IMG/VR virus record: IMGVR_UViG_3300033985_000217
Coordinates: 1-45,495 of that record
DNA length: 45,495 nucleotides
From: a virus
Direction: 5' to 3' (one strand)
Shown here: positions 32,801 through 38,282 of the stretch, one piece after another
How the letters are laid out: the number at the start of each line of letters is the position of its first letter
Position numbering within the stretch: position 1 is the stretch's first letter
The notes under the pieces: generated by a model
Told to the model about the DNA's origin: nothing
Seen by the model: the letters and a program-made list of their open reading frames with translations, nothing else
The model's database searches: none
Made by a program: the position numbers and the translations under genes

Positions 32801-33149
32801 TGTGAATATGATCTTTTTTAGAAATTTGCTGAGCTGTCACCCTATTCATTTCATTTTCATTCGTTTTTCTATTGAGATTATCTTTTGTATATTCTTCGTG
32901 AGTATGTTCTTTTAAACTGAAATCTCCCAAATTTTTGCCACGTAAATTTTTGGTACTATTAGATGTTTCTCCCTTTTTCAAAAAATTATGAGAATGAACA
33001 TTAGAAGAAAAATTAGAAGAAGAAACATAACTCTCTTGTTTTTTAAGCCTATTAGTATTGAATGCTTTCAGAGAGCTGAATATATTAAGAGCTGTTTTTA
33101 TTGTTATTTTATAGATTTCTAGTAATTTTCTTTCTATTTTATCTAACAA
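29880..33149 (-). CDS. Large fibre-type adhesin, paralogue with an extra domain
   Basis: This is a 1089-residue protein, the longest in the window. TTG start at 33149 follows GGGGG. Five H-x-H motifs (NVHSHNF, KEHTHEEY, KDHIHNQY, REHTHSEF, RTHKHDDIYITK) lie in residues 50-215, followed by FMPKEFNIDTASGY. Compared with the downstream paralogue it has some 300 extra residues (about 450-800), rich in beta strands and aromatics, which may be a receptor-binding insert. Hydrophobic segments (ISDILIMALLFLDYFLCWAF, FVFRILIQVPILWWTITIV) sit at about 855-925. The C-terminus KYLGFN...NYGEPFTIISFEE is shared by the family. Confidence 0.75.
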   Translation of the reverse strand: MLDKIERKLLEIYKITIKTALNIFSSLKAFNTNRLKKQESYVSSSNFSSNVHSHNFLKKGETSNSTKNLRGKNLGDFSLKEHTHEEYTKDNLNRKTNENEMNRVTAQQISKKDHIHNQYVSKSKTIFPRSSKLFNGDYYSVRKIISPREHTHSEFVEYSRKVKYAKALHNVEYINNNGVVEANPKNFNIEDISNRTHKHDDIYITKSTCDEVFMPKEFNIDTASGYMNVERYRVKIYRYKPLNRKTMKNVDTFPIDFMSTKQFEREYLVQPEGSVFRYMDADKFAAGYDRNTITDFMKTSNGDLNDGLELSITDLYNKPFIPGNENTSGMMNSMLWDTDKKVEGSSYNDIMGSSPSTKFLIGFFNNAVFKKLSEEGPKTLVEYDLEGSYMEVPVYDNFYLALNDTETNPDLGEIKINPKDEYVYDFANNNVVDRYFSEVEYDKEQQIWDWLCGLPVYSNVGGPYSFCTFTGAVQDVSSGSSGETYEPLEDNIFIFGSYSQPNKVAIDDDATPRAKVLDVNFMSTLTGTTLAVQKGDGEKFLFGYRDDLQKIEFDRDSYPSYDFQYAYTNRQNVDWHDLMSLEYVYTNAPDGYYKNIVYSSGEVELGEKSYKVEDGKYEITNLNETSAVGVRGFWLEEVGRNQIRLVGATDFSIGNTLVFLVPTPEKMYYWETTVEECSDGNNMAGVCVNKEGFPEGRVFLYMYKLNGSVKQYTIFNNSSNAAFKLRNVPSDLSNYNLYIDGEKKAEHLSSSYVTLPLSFKNTVGHNIALVKPLSDIHFYVVSGVESSEAVSNKQIDEEYEYYKTKIQIPHITFKAMDKKQYYWYYSVPSEPEYTETSNVLEAVSQTVATLADNFLQKISDILIMALLFLDYFLCWAFNWITSTVDNIIINALKPFYTFVFRILIQVPILWWTITIVDWKWYPFIGLLRPVIASVIHRKPFVPIARFISSNPIGHNIVIFSKEYTTKFDYKWRRIYGLQKIYNSPYTVLNKVKIEKKDAVDFISNAANYSFAESDKVASAHKYWVYKIPVAQFYKSSKITNPANSVRTIQGKRIIDHKYLGFNVTSGQETTIGNYGEPFTIISFEELEND

Positions 33150-33165
33150 TAAGTATTATCCCCCA

Positions 33166-33405
33166 TTAAAAATTGAAATTTTGATATTGTGCTGATTGAC
33201 TATTGGTTGCGTTAGGTTCCACTGGAATCATCGGAACTTCATACAATTGAGTAGGCATTGGCATTTGTTGCTGTAATTTTTTCTTTTCTTGATTTTCCTT
33301 TATCTTATCGTATAACAATTTTCCAGTGAAAGCCCCACCAACTACGGCTACTGGAGCTACCCAGGAAGCTGTTTCACTTGTTTTTTCAAATTCTTTTTTA
33401 AGCAT
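33166..33405 (-). CDS. Small single-span membrane protein
   Basis: This is a 79-residue protein from the ATG at 33405, placed after AGAGGAGATAAG. A TTG 10 codons earlier is in frame but lacks a site. A short helix (KKEFEKTSE) precedes an Ala/Val/Gly hydrophobic span (SWVAPVAVVGGAFTGKLLYD, about 13-32), then a Lys/Glu/Gln helix and a Pro/Met/Asn/Gln-rich tail. It is the first gene of the leftward late block, just before the giant fibres. Function is unknown. Confidence 0.55.
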   Translation of the reverse strand: MLKKEFEKTSETASWVAPVAVVGGAFTGKLLYDKIKENQEKKKLQQQMPMPTQLYEVPMIPVEPNATNSQSAQYQNFNF

Positions 33406-33439
33406 TCTTATCTCCTCTTTATTTTTTGCTTTCAAATAT

Positions 33440-33448
33440 ATCTTATCA
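33440..33448 (-). promoter_or_regulatory. Possible promoter of the leftward late block
   Basis: Leftward, TGA-TAAGAT (33448-33440) is a candidate extended -10 before the first late gene. No recognisable -35 lies 17 bases upstream. Late genes may need a phage activator, which would explain the weak match. Confidence 0.3.
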
Positions 33449-33518
33449 TTTTAGGATTTGACGTTCGGTTCAGAAAACTATTGACGAAAAAACTTCCTGT
33501 TTTTCTCATATTTTTCAC

Positions 33519-33547
33519 TTGACTTTATTTTTTAAAAATGGTAAAAT
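33519..33547 (+). promoter_or_regulatory. Rightward promoter
   Basis: A -35 box TTGACT (33519-33524), 17-base spacer and -10 box TAAAAT (33542-33547) preceded by TGG. It is 33 bases before the TTG start of the membrane-protein gene and probably also serves the AAA+/VWA operon. Confidence 0.75.
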
Positions 33548-33580
33548 TGAGATAATCCAGAAAGAAAAGGGGTGTTTTGT

Positions 33581-33850
33581 TTGAAAAACTTTTTTCAAAA
33601 ATTAAGTGAAATAGCAAAAAAAGTTGGAAGATTTTTTAAGATACTAGGTATGTTATTAGGAGTATTATTGATTATTGGATATTTAACTGGTGCAGTTATT
33701 TACTTCATTTTCCCTTTATTTCATTTAGTTACCATTGAACCATTTTGGTTTATGATAATAGGTGTTATAGTGTTTGGATTTATCGTTAAAAGTCCTAAGA
33801 AAGGCAAATTTATCTCTTGGATTGTAAAAAAATTTCAACCAAAAAAATAA
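33581..33850 (+). CDS. Small two-span membrane protein
   Basis: This is an 89-residue protein. I choose the TTG at 33581, eight bases after AAAAGGGG; a GTG at 33572 overlaps that site. A basic amphipathic N-terminus (KNFFQKLSEIAKKVGRFFK) is followed by two hydrophobic spans (LGMLLGVLLIIGYLTGAVIY and FWFMIIGVIVFGFIV). A basic tail (KSPKKGKFISWIVKKFQPKK) should keep the C-terminus inside the cell. It could be an early membrane-acting protein (antiholin, superinfection exclusion or membrane remodelling). No family is recognised. Confidence 0.55.
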   Translation: MKNFFQKLSEIAKKVGRFFKILGMLLGVLLIIGYLTGAVIYFIFPLFHLVTIEPFWFMIIGVIVFGFIVKSPKKGKFISWIVKKFQPKK

Positions 33851-33884
33851 TCGTTTAACGCTCCTTTTACTAAAAAAAATCAAA

Positions 33885-33900
33885 ATTTTTTGGTATATAT
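33885..33900 (+). repeat. Shared 16-base upstream element, copy 1
   Basis: ATTTTTTGGTATATAT occurs here, about 60 bases before the AAA+ ATPase gene, and again at 44359-44374, about 57 bases before another rightward gene. Both are intergenic and in the same orientation. It may be a phage-specific promoter or operator. Confidence 0.5.
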
Positions 33901-33914
33901 TATGTAATTATACG

Positions 33915-33936
33915 AAGTGGGGATTATACCCCACTT
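33915..33936 (+). promoter_or_regulatory. Leader hairpin before the AAA+/VWA operon
   Basis: AAGTGGGG (33915-33922) pairs with CCCCACTT (33929-33936), a perfect eight-base-pair stem with an ATTATA loop, just before the ribosome site AAAAGGAGGAG. The following TTAAATTT is a poor U tract, so a protective leader stem or a weak attenuator is likely. Confidence 0.5.
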
Positions 33937-33960
33937 TTAAATTTAAAAGGAGGAGTTAAG

Positions 33961-35031
33961 ATGACTTTAAAAGAGAGTATTAAACTCATACTAAAAAGTG
34001 GCTATGCACCATTATTGGTTGGACCAGCAGGGGTAGGAAAAACTGAGTTAGTGAAAGAAATAGCAAAAGAAGAAGGAAGAGATTGCATCATATTGAATCT
34101 CAGTGTTATGGAGCCAGGTGATTTATTAGGATTACCAAGTGATACCAACAAAGAAAAAACTGTTTATTTAAAACCAGAGTGGTTCCCTGAAAAGGAACAT
34201 TCCATTGTATTCATAGATGAGATCAATAGAAGTAATCCATTGGTAAGAGCAGGCGTAATGCAATTGATTTTGGATAAAAGGATAATGAACAACATCTTAC
34301 CAGCTGATACTTGGATAATTTCTGCTATGAATCCAAATGAAGATGATCAAGGCGAATATGAAGTTGATGATTTTTCTGACCCAGCATTTCTTGATAGATT
34401 TGTACCGTTAAAATTTCAACCAACTCTCAGGGAATGGACAGATTGGACAAAAAAGAACGAAATAAAATATATTCCCGATTTTATGAACCAAGAGATAACT
34501 CTATGGGAAATGACACAAAGAAATTTTGAGATGCCTACAGTTCCCATTACTCCAAGAACACTTGAGAGGATGGATAAAATAACTCAAAAAGCATTCGTTG
34601 AATTTACAGATGTTGACCATGTTATAAAAGTTTTAGAGCCAATAACTATAAGCGTGTTTGGACCTAAAATTAGTCAAAAGTATTTGAATTATTTGAAAGA
34701 AAAACAGAAAGAAGTTATAACATTGGAAGATATATATTCCGGAAAGTTCAAAACTATGAACGTAGCCGTAGCAGATAACTTATTAGAACTTGTAACTTCT
34801 ATAACAACGACTTTCTTCAATGAAACCAAAGAATTTGTATATGACAAACTATCCAACGTAATAGATTTTTTGAAATTAGTTCCACCAGAAACCGCAGGAA
34901 TATTTTACAGAGTAATATATGAAAGATATGAAGAACTATCCAATAAATATCCACTCATGTTTGAAAATACGAAATTCTCTGTAGAAAGTTCCAGATTCTT
35001 GAGTGATACAAAAGAAACTCAAGAAAAATGA
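33961..35031 (+). CDS. MoxR-type AAA+ ATPase
   Basis: This is a 356-residue protein. Walker A is LLVGPAGVGKTELV (about 18-31), Walker B IVFIDEINRS (around 82-91), followed by the sensor region WIISAMNPNEDD and the arginine-finger segment PAFLDRFVPLKF. A helical lid follows (PITPRTLERMDKITQKAF). MoxR ATPases act as chaperones that remodel or metallate a VWA-domain partner. The next gene encodes such a partner, 13 bases downstream, so they almost surely work together. CobS-type cobalt-chelatase ATPases are related, and some cyanophages carry them; the sequence does not separate the two subfamilies. Confidence 0.85.
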   Translation: MTLKESIKLILKSGYAPLLVGPAGVGKTELVKEIAKEEGRDCIILNLSVMEPGDLLGLPSDTNKEKTVYLKPEWFPEKEHSIVFIDEINRSNPLVRAGVMQLILDKRIMNNILPADTWIISAMNPNEDDQGEYEVDDFSDPAFLDRFVPLKFQPTLREWTDWTKKNEIKYIPDFMNQEITLWEMTQRNFEMPTVPITPRTLERMDKITQKAFVEFTDVDHVIKVLEPITISVFGPKISQKYLNYLKEKQKEVITLEDIYSGKFKTMNVAVADNLLELVTSITTTFFNETKEFVYDKLSNVIDFLKLVPPETAGIFYRVIYERYEELSNKYPLMFENTKFSVESSRFLSDTKETQEK

Positions 35032-35044
35032 AAGGAGGTACATT

Positions 35045-36640
35045 ATGGATCCTATTCAAAAGCTAAATGAAGCTTTTATAAAAGATTATGGAATAGATGT
35101 AGTTGCAACTTTTGACAGAGCAAGAGAATCTTCTATGATAACTATTTTAGAAAGTTATGCTCTATCGCAATTCAATATAAGATTAGGATTTCTTGGTGAA
35201 CAAAATTATATAGATTTCAATACAAAAGAAATATGTATTGATGCTTTTTATTGGGCATTCTTGTTAGCTGCAACTAACGAATTAACTCAGGAAAATTTGA
35301 GAAAACAATTAATATTTGCAATCAAACATGAAATAAATCACTTTCTTTTAAGACATTGGATAAAAAAAGGGCATGCAGAACTTCTCAACATAGCTCAAGA
35401 CGCTGTAATGAACGATTTACCTAACCTTCAACAATTATGTCTAACCAAAGTACATCCCGTTGATCTTGCATTAACAGGAAAATTTCCTACAGTAGAAGTT
35501 TCACCTGATGTTTTTGAAAAACCAGAAACTGGAAGATTAGCTCAATTATTTTTTATACAAGGTTATCGTTATGGAGTAAAAGGTGCATCAGAACCTTTCA
35601 AAGCATATTATTTTAAAGATATACCTTTTACTTCTGATAATCTATATGACATCTTGGAAAAACTAGTGGATAAACAAAGTGGTTCAAATGGCAATGAAGA
35701 TAATAACTCTGATGCTAATGGAAATAATTCTAATCAACAAAATCCTAATAACAAATCAAATCAAAATTCTCCAGATAATCAAAACAATTCTTCAAATAAT
35801 AATAATTCTAATGGTACGACTAATCAAAACACTCCAGAAAATCAAGGTGAAAACTCTTCAAATAACAATGATGATCCTAAAAAGGATAATGAAGAAAATA
35901 AAAACAATCAAGGTAAGGATTCTAAGAACAGAAATAAGTCTAAGAATCCATTTTTAGAAAATTATCAACCAGACGTAAAAGGAGAAATTGACGAATATCA
36001 AAAAGAGTTTCTGGACGAATTATTAAAAGAAATTTTAGAAGATGCCAAGAAACTAGTTGGTTCTCTCCCAGGAGAATACGAAGGAGTCCTTGAATTAATC
36101 AAAAAGAAAAGACAGATCTCTTGGAGACAATTGCTCAGAACAGCTGCTATGGTTGGAACAAAAACAGAATTACATTATACAACCAAACGTCGTTCTAAAA
36201 GATTTCCAAATATGATCCCTGGACATGTAACAAAAAAGCGAGGTAACATGGATATTGGAATTGATACTTCACTTTCAATTTCCGATGAAGAACTTCAAAT
36301 GTTTTTGAATGAAGTTCAGTTTCTCGCTAAAAATATGGATATAACTATTTATCTGTTTGACACAGAAATTCAAGACGTTTTAAAATCCAAAGATTTGAAG
36401 AAAAAGAAGATAAATGTAAAAGGCAGAGGAGGAACTGACCCAAAAGATTTCTATTTAGAATTAGAAAGGAAAAAATCTAAATTATCAGTTATACTTACTG
36501 ATGGATATTATTCTGTTGATGATAATCTTATTCCAAAAAATCATTATATGATATTAACACCAGACTATGCTAAAGAAACTAGACACCAATATGAGAATAA
36601 ATTGGGCAAAAACCATGTAGCAATTCTAAAAAATATATAG
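35045..36640 (+). CDS. HEXXH metallopeptidase-like/VWA protein
   Basis: This is a 531-residue protein from the ATG at 35045, set by AAAGGAGGT. The N-terminal domain has the zinc motif KHEINHFLLRHW (H94, E95, H98) as in DUF2201-type putative metallopeptidases. Residues about 208-315 are a Asn/Gln/Asp/Ser-rich disordered linker. The C-terminal domain is VWA-like: MDIGIDTSLSIS (a D-x-S-x-S MIDAS), GRGGTDPKDF and VILTDGYY. This MoxR-plus-DUF2201/VWA pairing is common in bacteria, but its substrate is generally unknown. Here it may modify or inactivate a host complex. CobT-like chelatase is an alternative, but the HEXXH motif argues against it. Confidence 0.8.
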   Translation: MDPIQKLNEAFIKDYGIDVVATFDRARESSMITILESYALSQFNIRLGFLGEQNYIDFNTKEICIDAFYWAFLLAATNELTQENLRKQLIFAIKHEINHFLLRHWIKKGHAELLNIAQDAVMNDLPNLQQLCLTKVHPVDLALTGKFPTVEVSPDVFEKPETGRLAQLFFIQGYRYGVKGASEPFKAYYFKDIPFTSDNLYDILEKLVDKQSGSNGNEDNNSDANGNNSNQQNPNNKSNQNSPDNQNNSSNNNNSNGTTNQNTPENQGENSSNNNDDPKKDNEENKNNQGKDSKNRNKSKNPFLENYQPDVKGEIDEYQKEFLDELLKEILEDAKKLVGSLPGEYEGVLELIKKKRQISWRQLLRTAAMVGTKTELHYTTKRRSKRFPNMIPGHVTKKRGNMDIGIDTSLSISDEELQMFLNEVQFLAKNMDITIYLFDTEIQDVLKSKDLKKKKINVKGRGGTDPKDFYLELERKKSKLSVILTDGYYSVDDNLIPKNHYMILTPDYAKETRHQYENKLGKNHVAILKNI

Positions 36641-36651
36641 GAGGGAAAAAT

Positions 36652-37197
36652 ATGCAGATAGTATTTTTAAGCAATTTGAATTTTGATGAGACAATTACTT
36701 TTAGTGATCTATATTCAAAAATAGCTTTTATAGAGACTCAAAATGATGACATTGAATCTCCTGATGTACCAATTATAAGGACCAACGATTTCGCTTTATT
36801 TAAAATTTCAGATACCGATGTAACCGAAGGTGAGGTTATTTACAATCATACTTCTAAAAACTCTGATTTCTTCAGTGAAATGTGGAAGACTTTAATAACC
36901 AAGAAGAATATACCAGAATTTATGCGTGAAGTTATAAAGAATGTTATGGAGCATTATGACCCCAAAATTATCCCTGAAGAAATTATAATCAAAACTCAAA
37001 CTTTTCCCGCAAATTTTATGAAAGTAAAATTAAATATTCCAGAATCCTTATCATCGAATGATATACCCGCATTCTTCACAAGATATCTAGATAAAGATTA
37101 TAAATTTGCTGCAATTAATAATGTATTCCTACTAAATAATGCTTCTTTCGAACAACTAAAAATAGAAGATATTCCAGATTATATAAAGGAAGAATGA
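36652..37197 (+). CDS. Hypothetical protein of the AAA+/VWA operon
   Basis: This is a 181-residue protein, AGGAGGG seven bases before its ATG. It is mixed alpha/beta and acidic. Segments include ITFSDLYSKIAFIETQNDD, a helix WKTLITKKNIPEFMREVIKN, and a C-terminal YLDKDYKFAAINNVFLLN. No motif is recognised. It follows the VWA gene by 11 bases and its stop overlaps the next start (ATGA), so it is part of the same functional unit, perhaps an adaptor or substrate of the ATPase pair. Confidence 0.6.
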   Translation: MQIVFLSNLNFDETITFSDLYSKIAFIETQNDDIESPDVPIIRTNDFALFKISDTDVTEGEVIYNHTSKNSDFFSEMWKTLITKKNIPEFMREVIKNVMEHYDPKIIPEEIIIKTQTFPANFMKVKLNIPESLSSNDIPAFFTRYLDKDYKFAAINNVFLLNNASFEQLKIEDIPDYIKEE

Positions 37198-37964
37198 CTA
37201 TGCCTCAAGATACAATTAAAATCCCTAATAGGTTTATAAACGTTCGAGATGAAGTTCTCGAACGCTTTCCTTTTTTTATGAAGTTAATAAAAAAAACCAT
37301 TGAATCTAATAAAAATGTTTTCGATGATAAGAAATTAATATATCTTATATTGATGAACAATATTGTGTATAGAGGTCTTGATCCTAATACGTGTATAACT
37401 TTTCTATTTTCTAAAGATGAAACAACTAAAAAATTAAAGTATCAAACAAATGGACCTGAATATCATTTTTATCCATACTCTTATTTTTGGAAAGCTTCTA
37501 TTCCTTATTTAGTAGAGCAAGAAGATGAAGATGATGTTTATTATTTTTTTGAAAGACTTAATGAAAGAACTAAACATCTATACAACCCTTTAAACAAAAA
37601 AATAAGAACTATTTTTCTAAAATCCAGATTAGTGAAATTTATTGATGAATTGAGAGATATATATGGTAAAATAATTGAAGAAGAAATAATCGATCATTTG
37701 GATGATTTTATTCCCAAAATAGATTTTATAGATAGAAATACGTTTTACAATGTTCCTAGCTTTGGAGGTTTTAGTGTTGATTATTTTCTGCAAATAGAAA
37801 GAAAAATAAAAAATATCATTGAAAATACCCACATTTTCGACATTTCAAATAAAAACAAACTAATAGAAAAACTCATAAAGATTTCTGCTAATACTCAATC
37901 CAAAATTTCTGATTCTTTAGTCGATATTCCTGAAAAGTATATAATAGATCTAGCAAAACTTTGA
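37194..37964 (+). CDS. Hypothetical protein ending the AAA+/VWA operon
   Basis: This is a 256-residue helical, basic/aromatic protein. It begins at an ATG overlapping the previous stop by four bases; a second ATG two codons later is also possible. It contains LERFPFFMKLIKKTIESNKN, YHFYPYSYFWKASIPYLVEQ and a long C-terminal helix with NKLIEKLIKISANTQSKI. No domain is recognised. No terminator follows it directly; a stem-loop at 37992-38036 lies 27 bases downstream. Confidence 0.6.
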   Translation: MTMPQDTIKIPNRFINVRDEVLERFPFFMKLIKKTIESNKNVFDDKKLIYLILMNNIVYRGLDPNTCITFLFSKDETTKKLKYQTNGPEYHFYPYSYFWKASIPYLVEQEDEDDVYYFFERLNERTKHLYNPLNKKIRTIFLKSRLVKFIDELRDIYGKIIEEEIIDHLDDFIPKIDFIDRNTFYNVPSFGGFSVDYFLQIERKIKNIIENTHIFDISNKNKLIEKLIKISANTQSKISDSLVDIPEKYIIDLAKL

Positions 37965-37991
37965 TAAAACCCCCTGCTATTTTTATGAAAA

Positions 37992-38036
37992 TTCAGCGAG
38001 AACACTCTCCAATTTATTGGAGAGATGAAAGCTGAA
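37992..38036 (+). other. Nested stem-loop, possible left end of an IS605-type remnant
   Basis: A perfect eight-base-pair hairpin CTCTCCAA/TTGGAGAG (38005-38012 and 38017-38024, TTTA loop) is enclosed by TTCAGC (37992-37997) and GCTGAA (38031-38036). No U tract follows, so it is not an ordinary terminator. It lies 30 bases before the promoter of the adjacent RNA. Sub-terminal hairpins of this kind mark the ends of IS200/IS605 elements, so this may be the left end of a deleted element whose right end is at about 38239. Confidence 0.4.
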
Positions 38037-38065
38037 AATACAAGGCGAATTTAAGGCAAAAATCG

Positions 38066-38094
38066 TTGTTAATTACTTACGAATGTGATATAAT
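38066..38094 (+). promoter_or_regulatory. Promoter of the orphan structured RNA
   Basis: A -35 box TTGTTA (38066-38071), 17-base spacer and perfect -10 TATAAT (38089-38094) preceded by TGA (extended -10). No protein gene follows on this strand, so it must drive the RNA that ends at the terminator at 38248-38282. Confidence 0.8.
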
Positions 38095-38100
38095 TGTATT

Positions 38101-38282
38101 GCAGTTAGTTCCTACTTAAAAGAACTCTACCCCAGGAACTGGGGGATGTTAAGCCTTTGGAGACTGTGTAAGACGGGCATTCATTGTCGCAACGGTCGAT
38201 GAATTAGGAAGCTTACCTCTTTAGAGGTAAGTAGTTCACGTATTCTGGGGCAAAACGAGCTCATCGCTTTGCCCTTTTTTTT
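38101..38282 (+). ncRNA. Omega-RNA-like structured RNA without a tnpB gene
   Basis: An RNA of about 180 nt has its own promoter and terminator. Stems visible are CCCCAG/CTGGGG (GAA loop, 38130-38144), ATTCAT/ATGAAT around 38180-38210, and TTACCTC/GAGGTAA (38214-38230), followed by GTAGTTCAC (38231-38239). One frame (38109-38171) reads ...QELGDVKPLETV-stop, like a TnpB C-terminus. Together these match the tnpB 3' end plus omega-RNA scaffold of IS605-type elements. The nuclease gene itself is absent. In such RNAs the bases after the scaffold act as guide; here they would begin GTATTCTGGGGC and run into the terminator. I saw no matching target in the window. Confidence 0.6.
38248..38282 (+). terminator. 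Terminator of the orphan RNA
   Basis: GGGCAAA (38248-38254) pairs with TTTGCCC (38268-38274), with an inner CGA/TCG in the loop, followed by eight T (38275-38282). Leftward there is no U tract, so it serves only the rightward RNA. Its T tract overlaps the stop codon of the convergent fibre gene. Confidence 0.85.

Noticed and set aside
26459-33149. CRISPR-like or DNA-level repeats in the fibre region
   Set aside because: The periodic signal is the H-x-H protein motif; the nucleotide sequence of the repeats is not conserved and there are no equal spacers.
33481-33512. Second rightward promoter with TTGACG at 33481
   Set aside because: The best -10 candidates lie at the wrong distance; the TTGACT/TAAAAT pair at 33519-33547 is much better.
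35679-35957. 92-codon open frame on the plus strand inside the VWA gene
   Set aside because: It is the shifted reading of the Asn-rich linker and consists almost only of I, M, K, N and T; it has no ribosome site.
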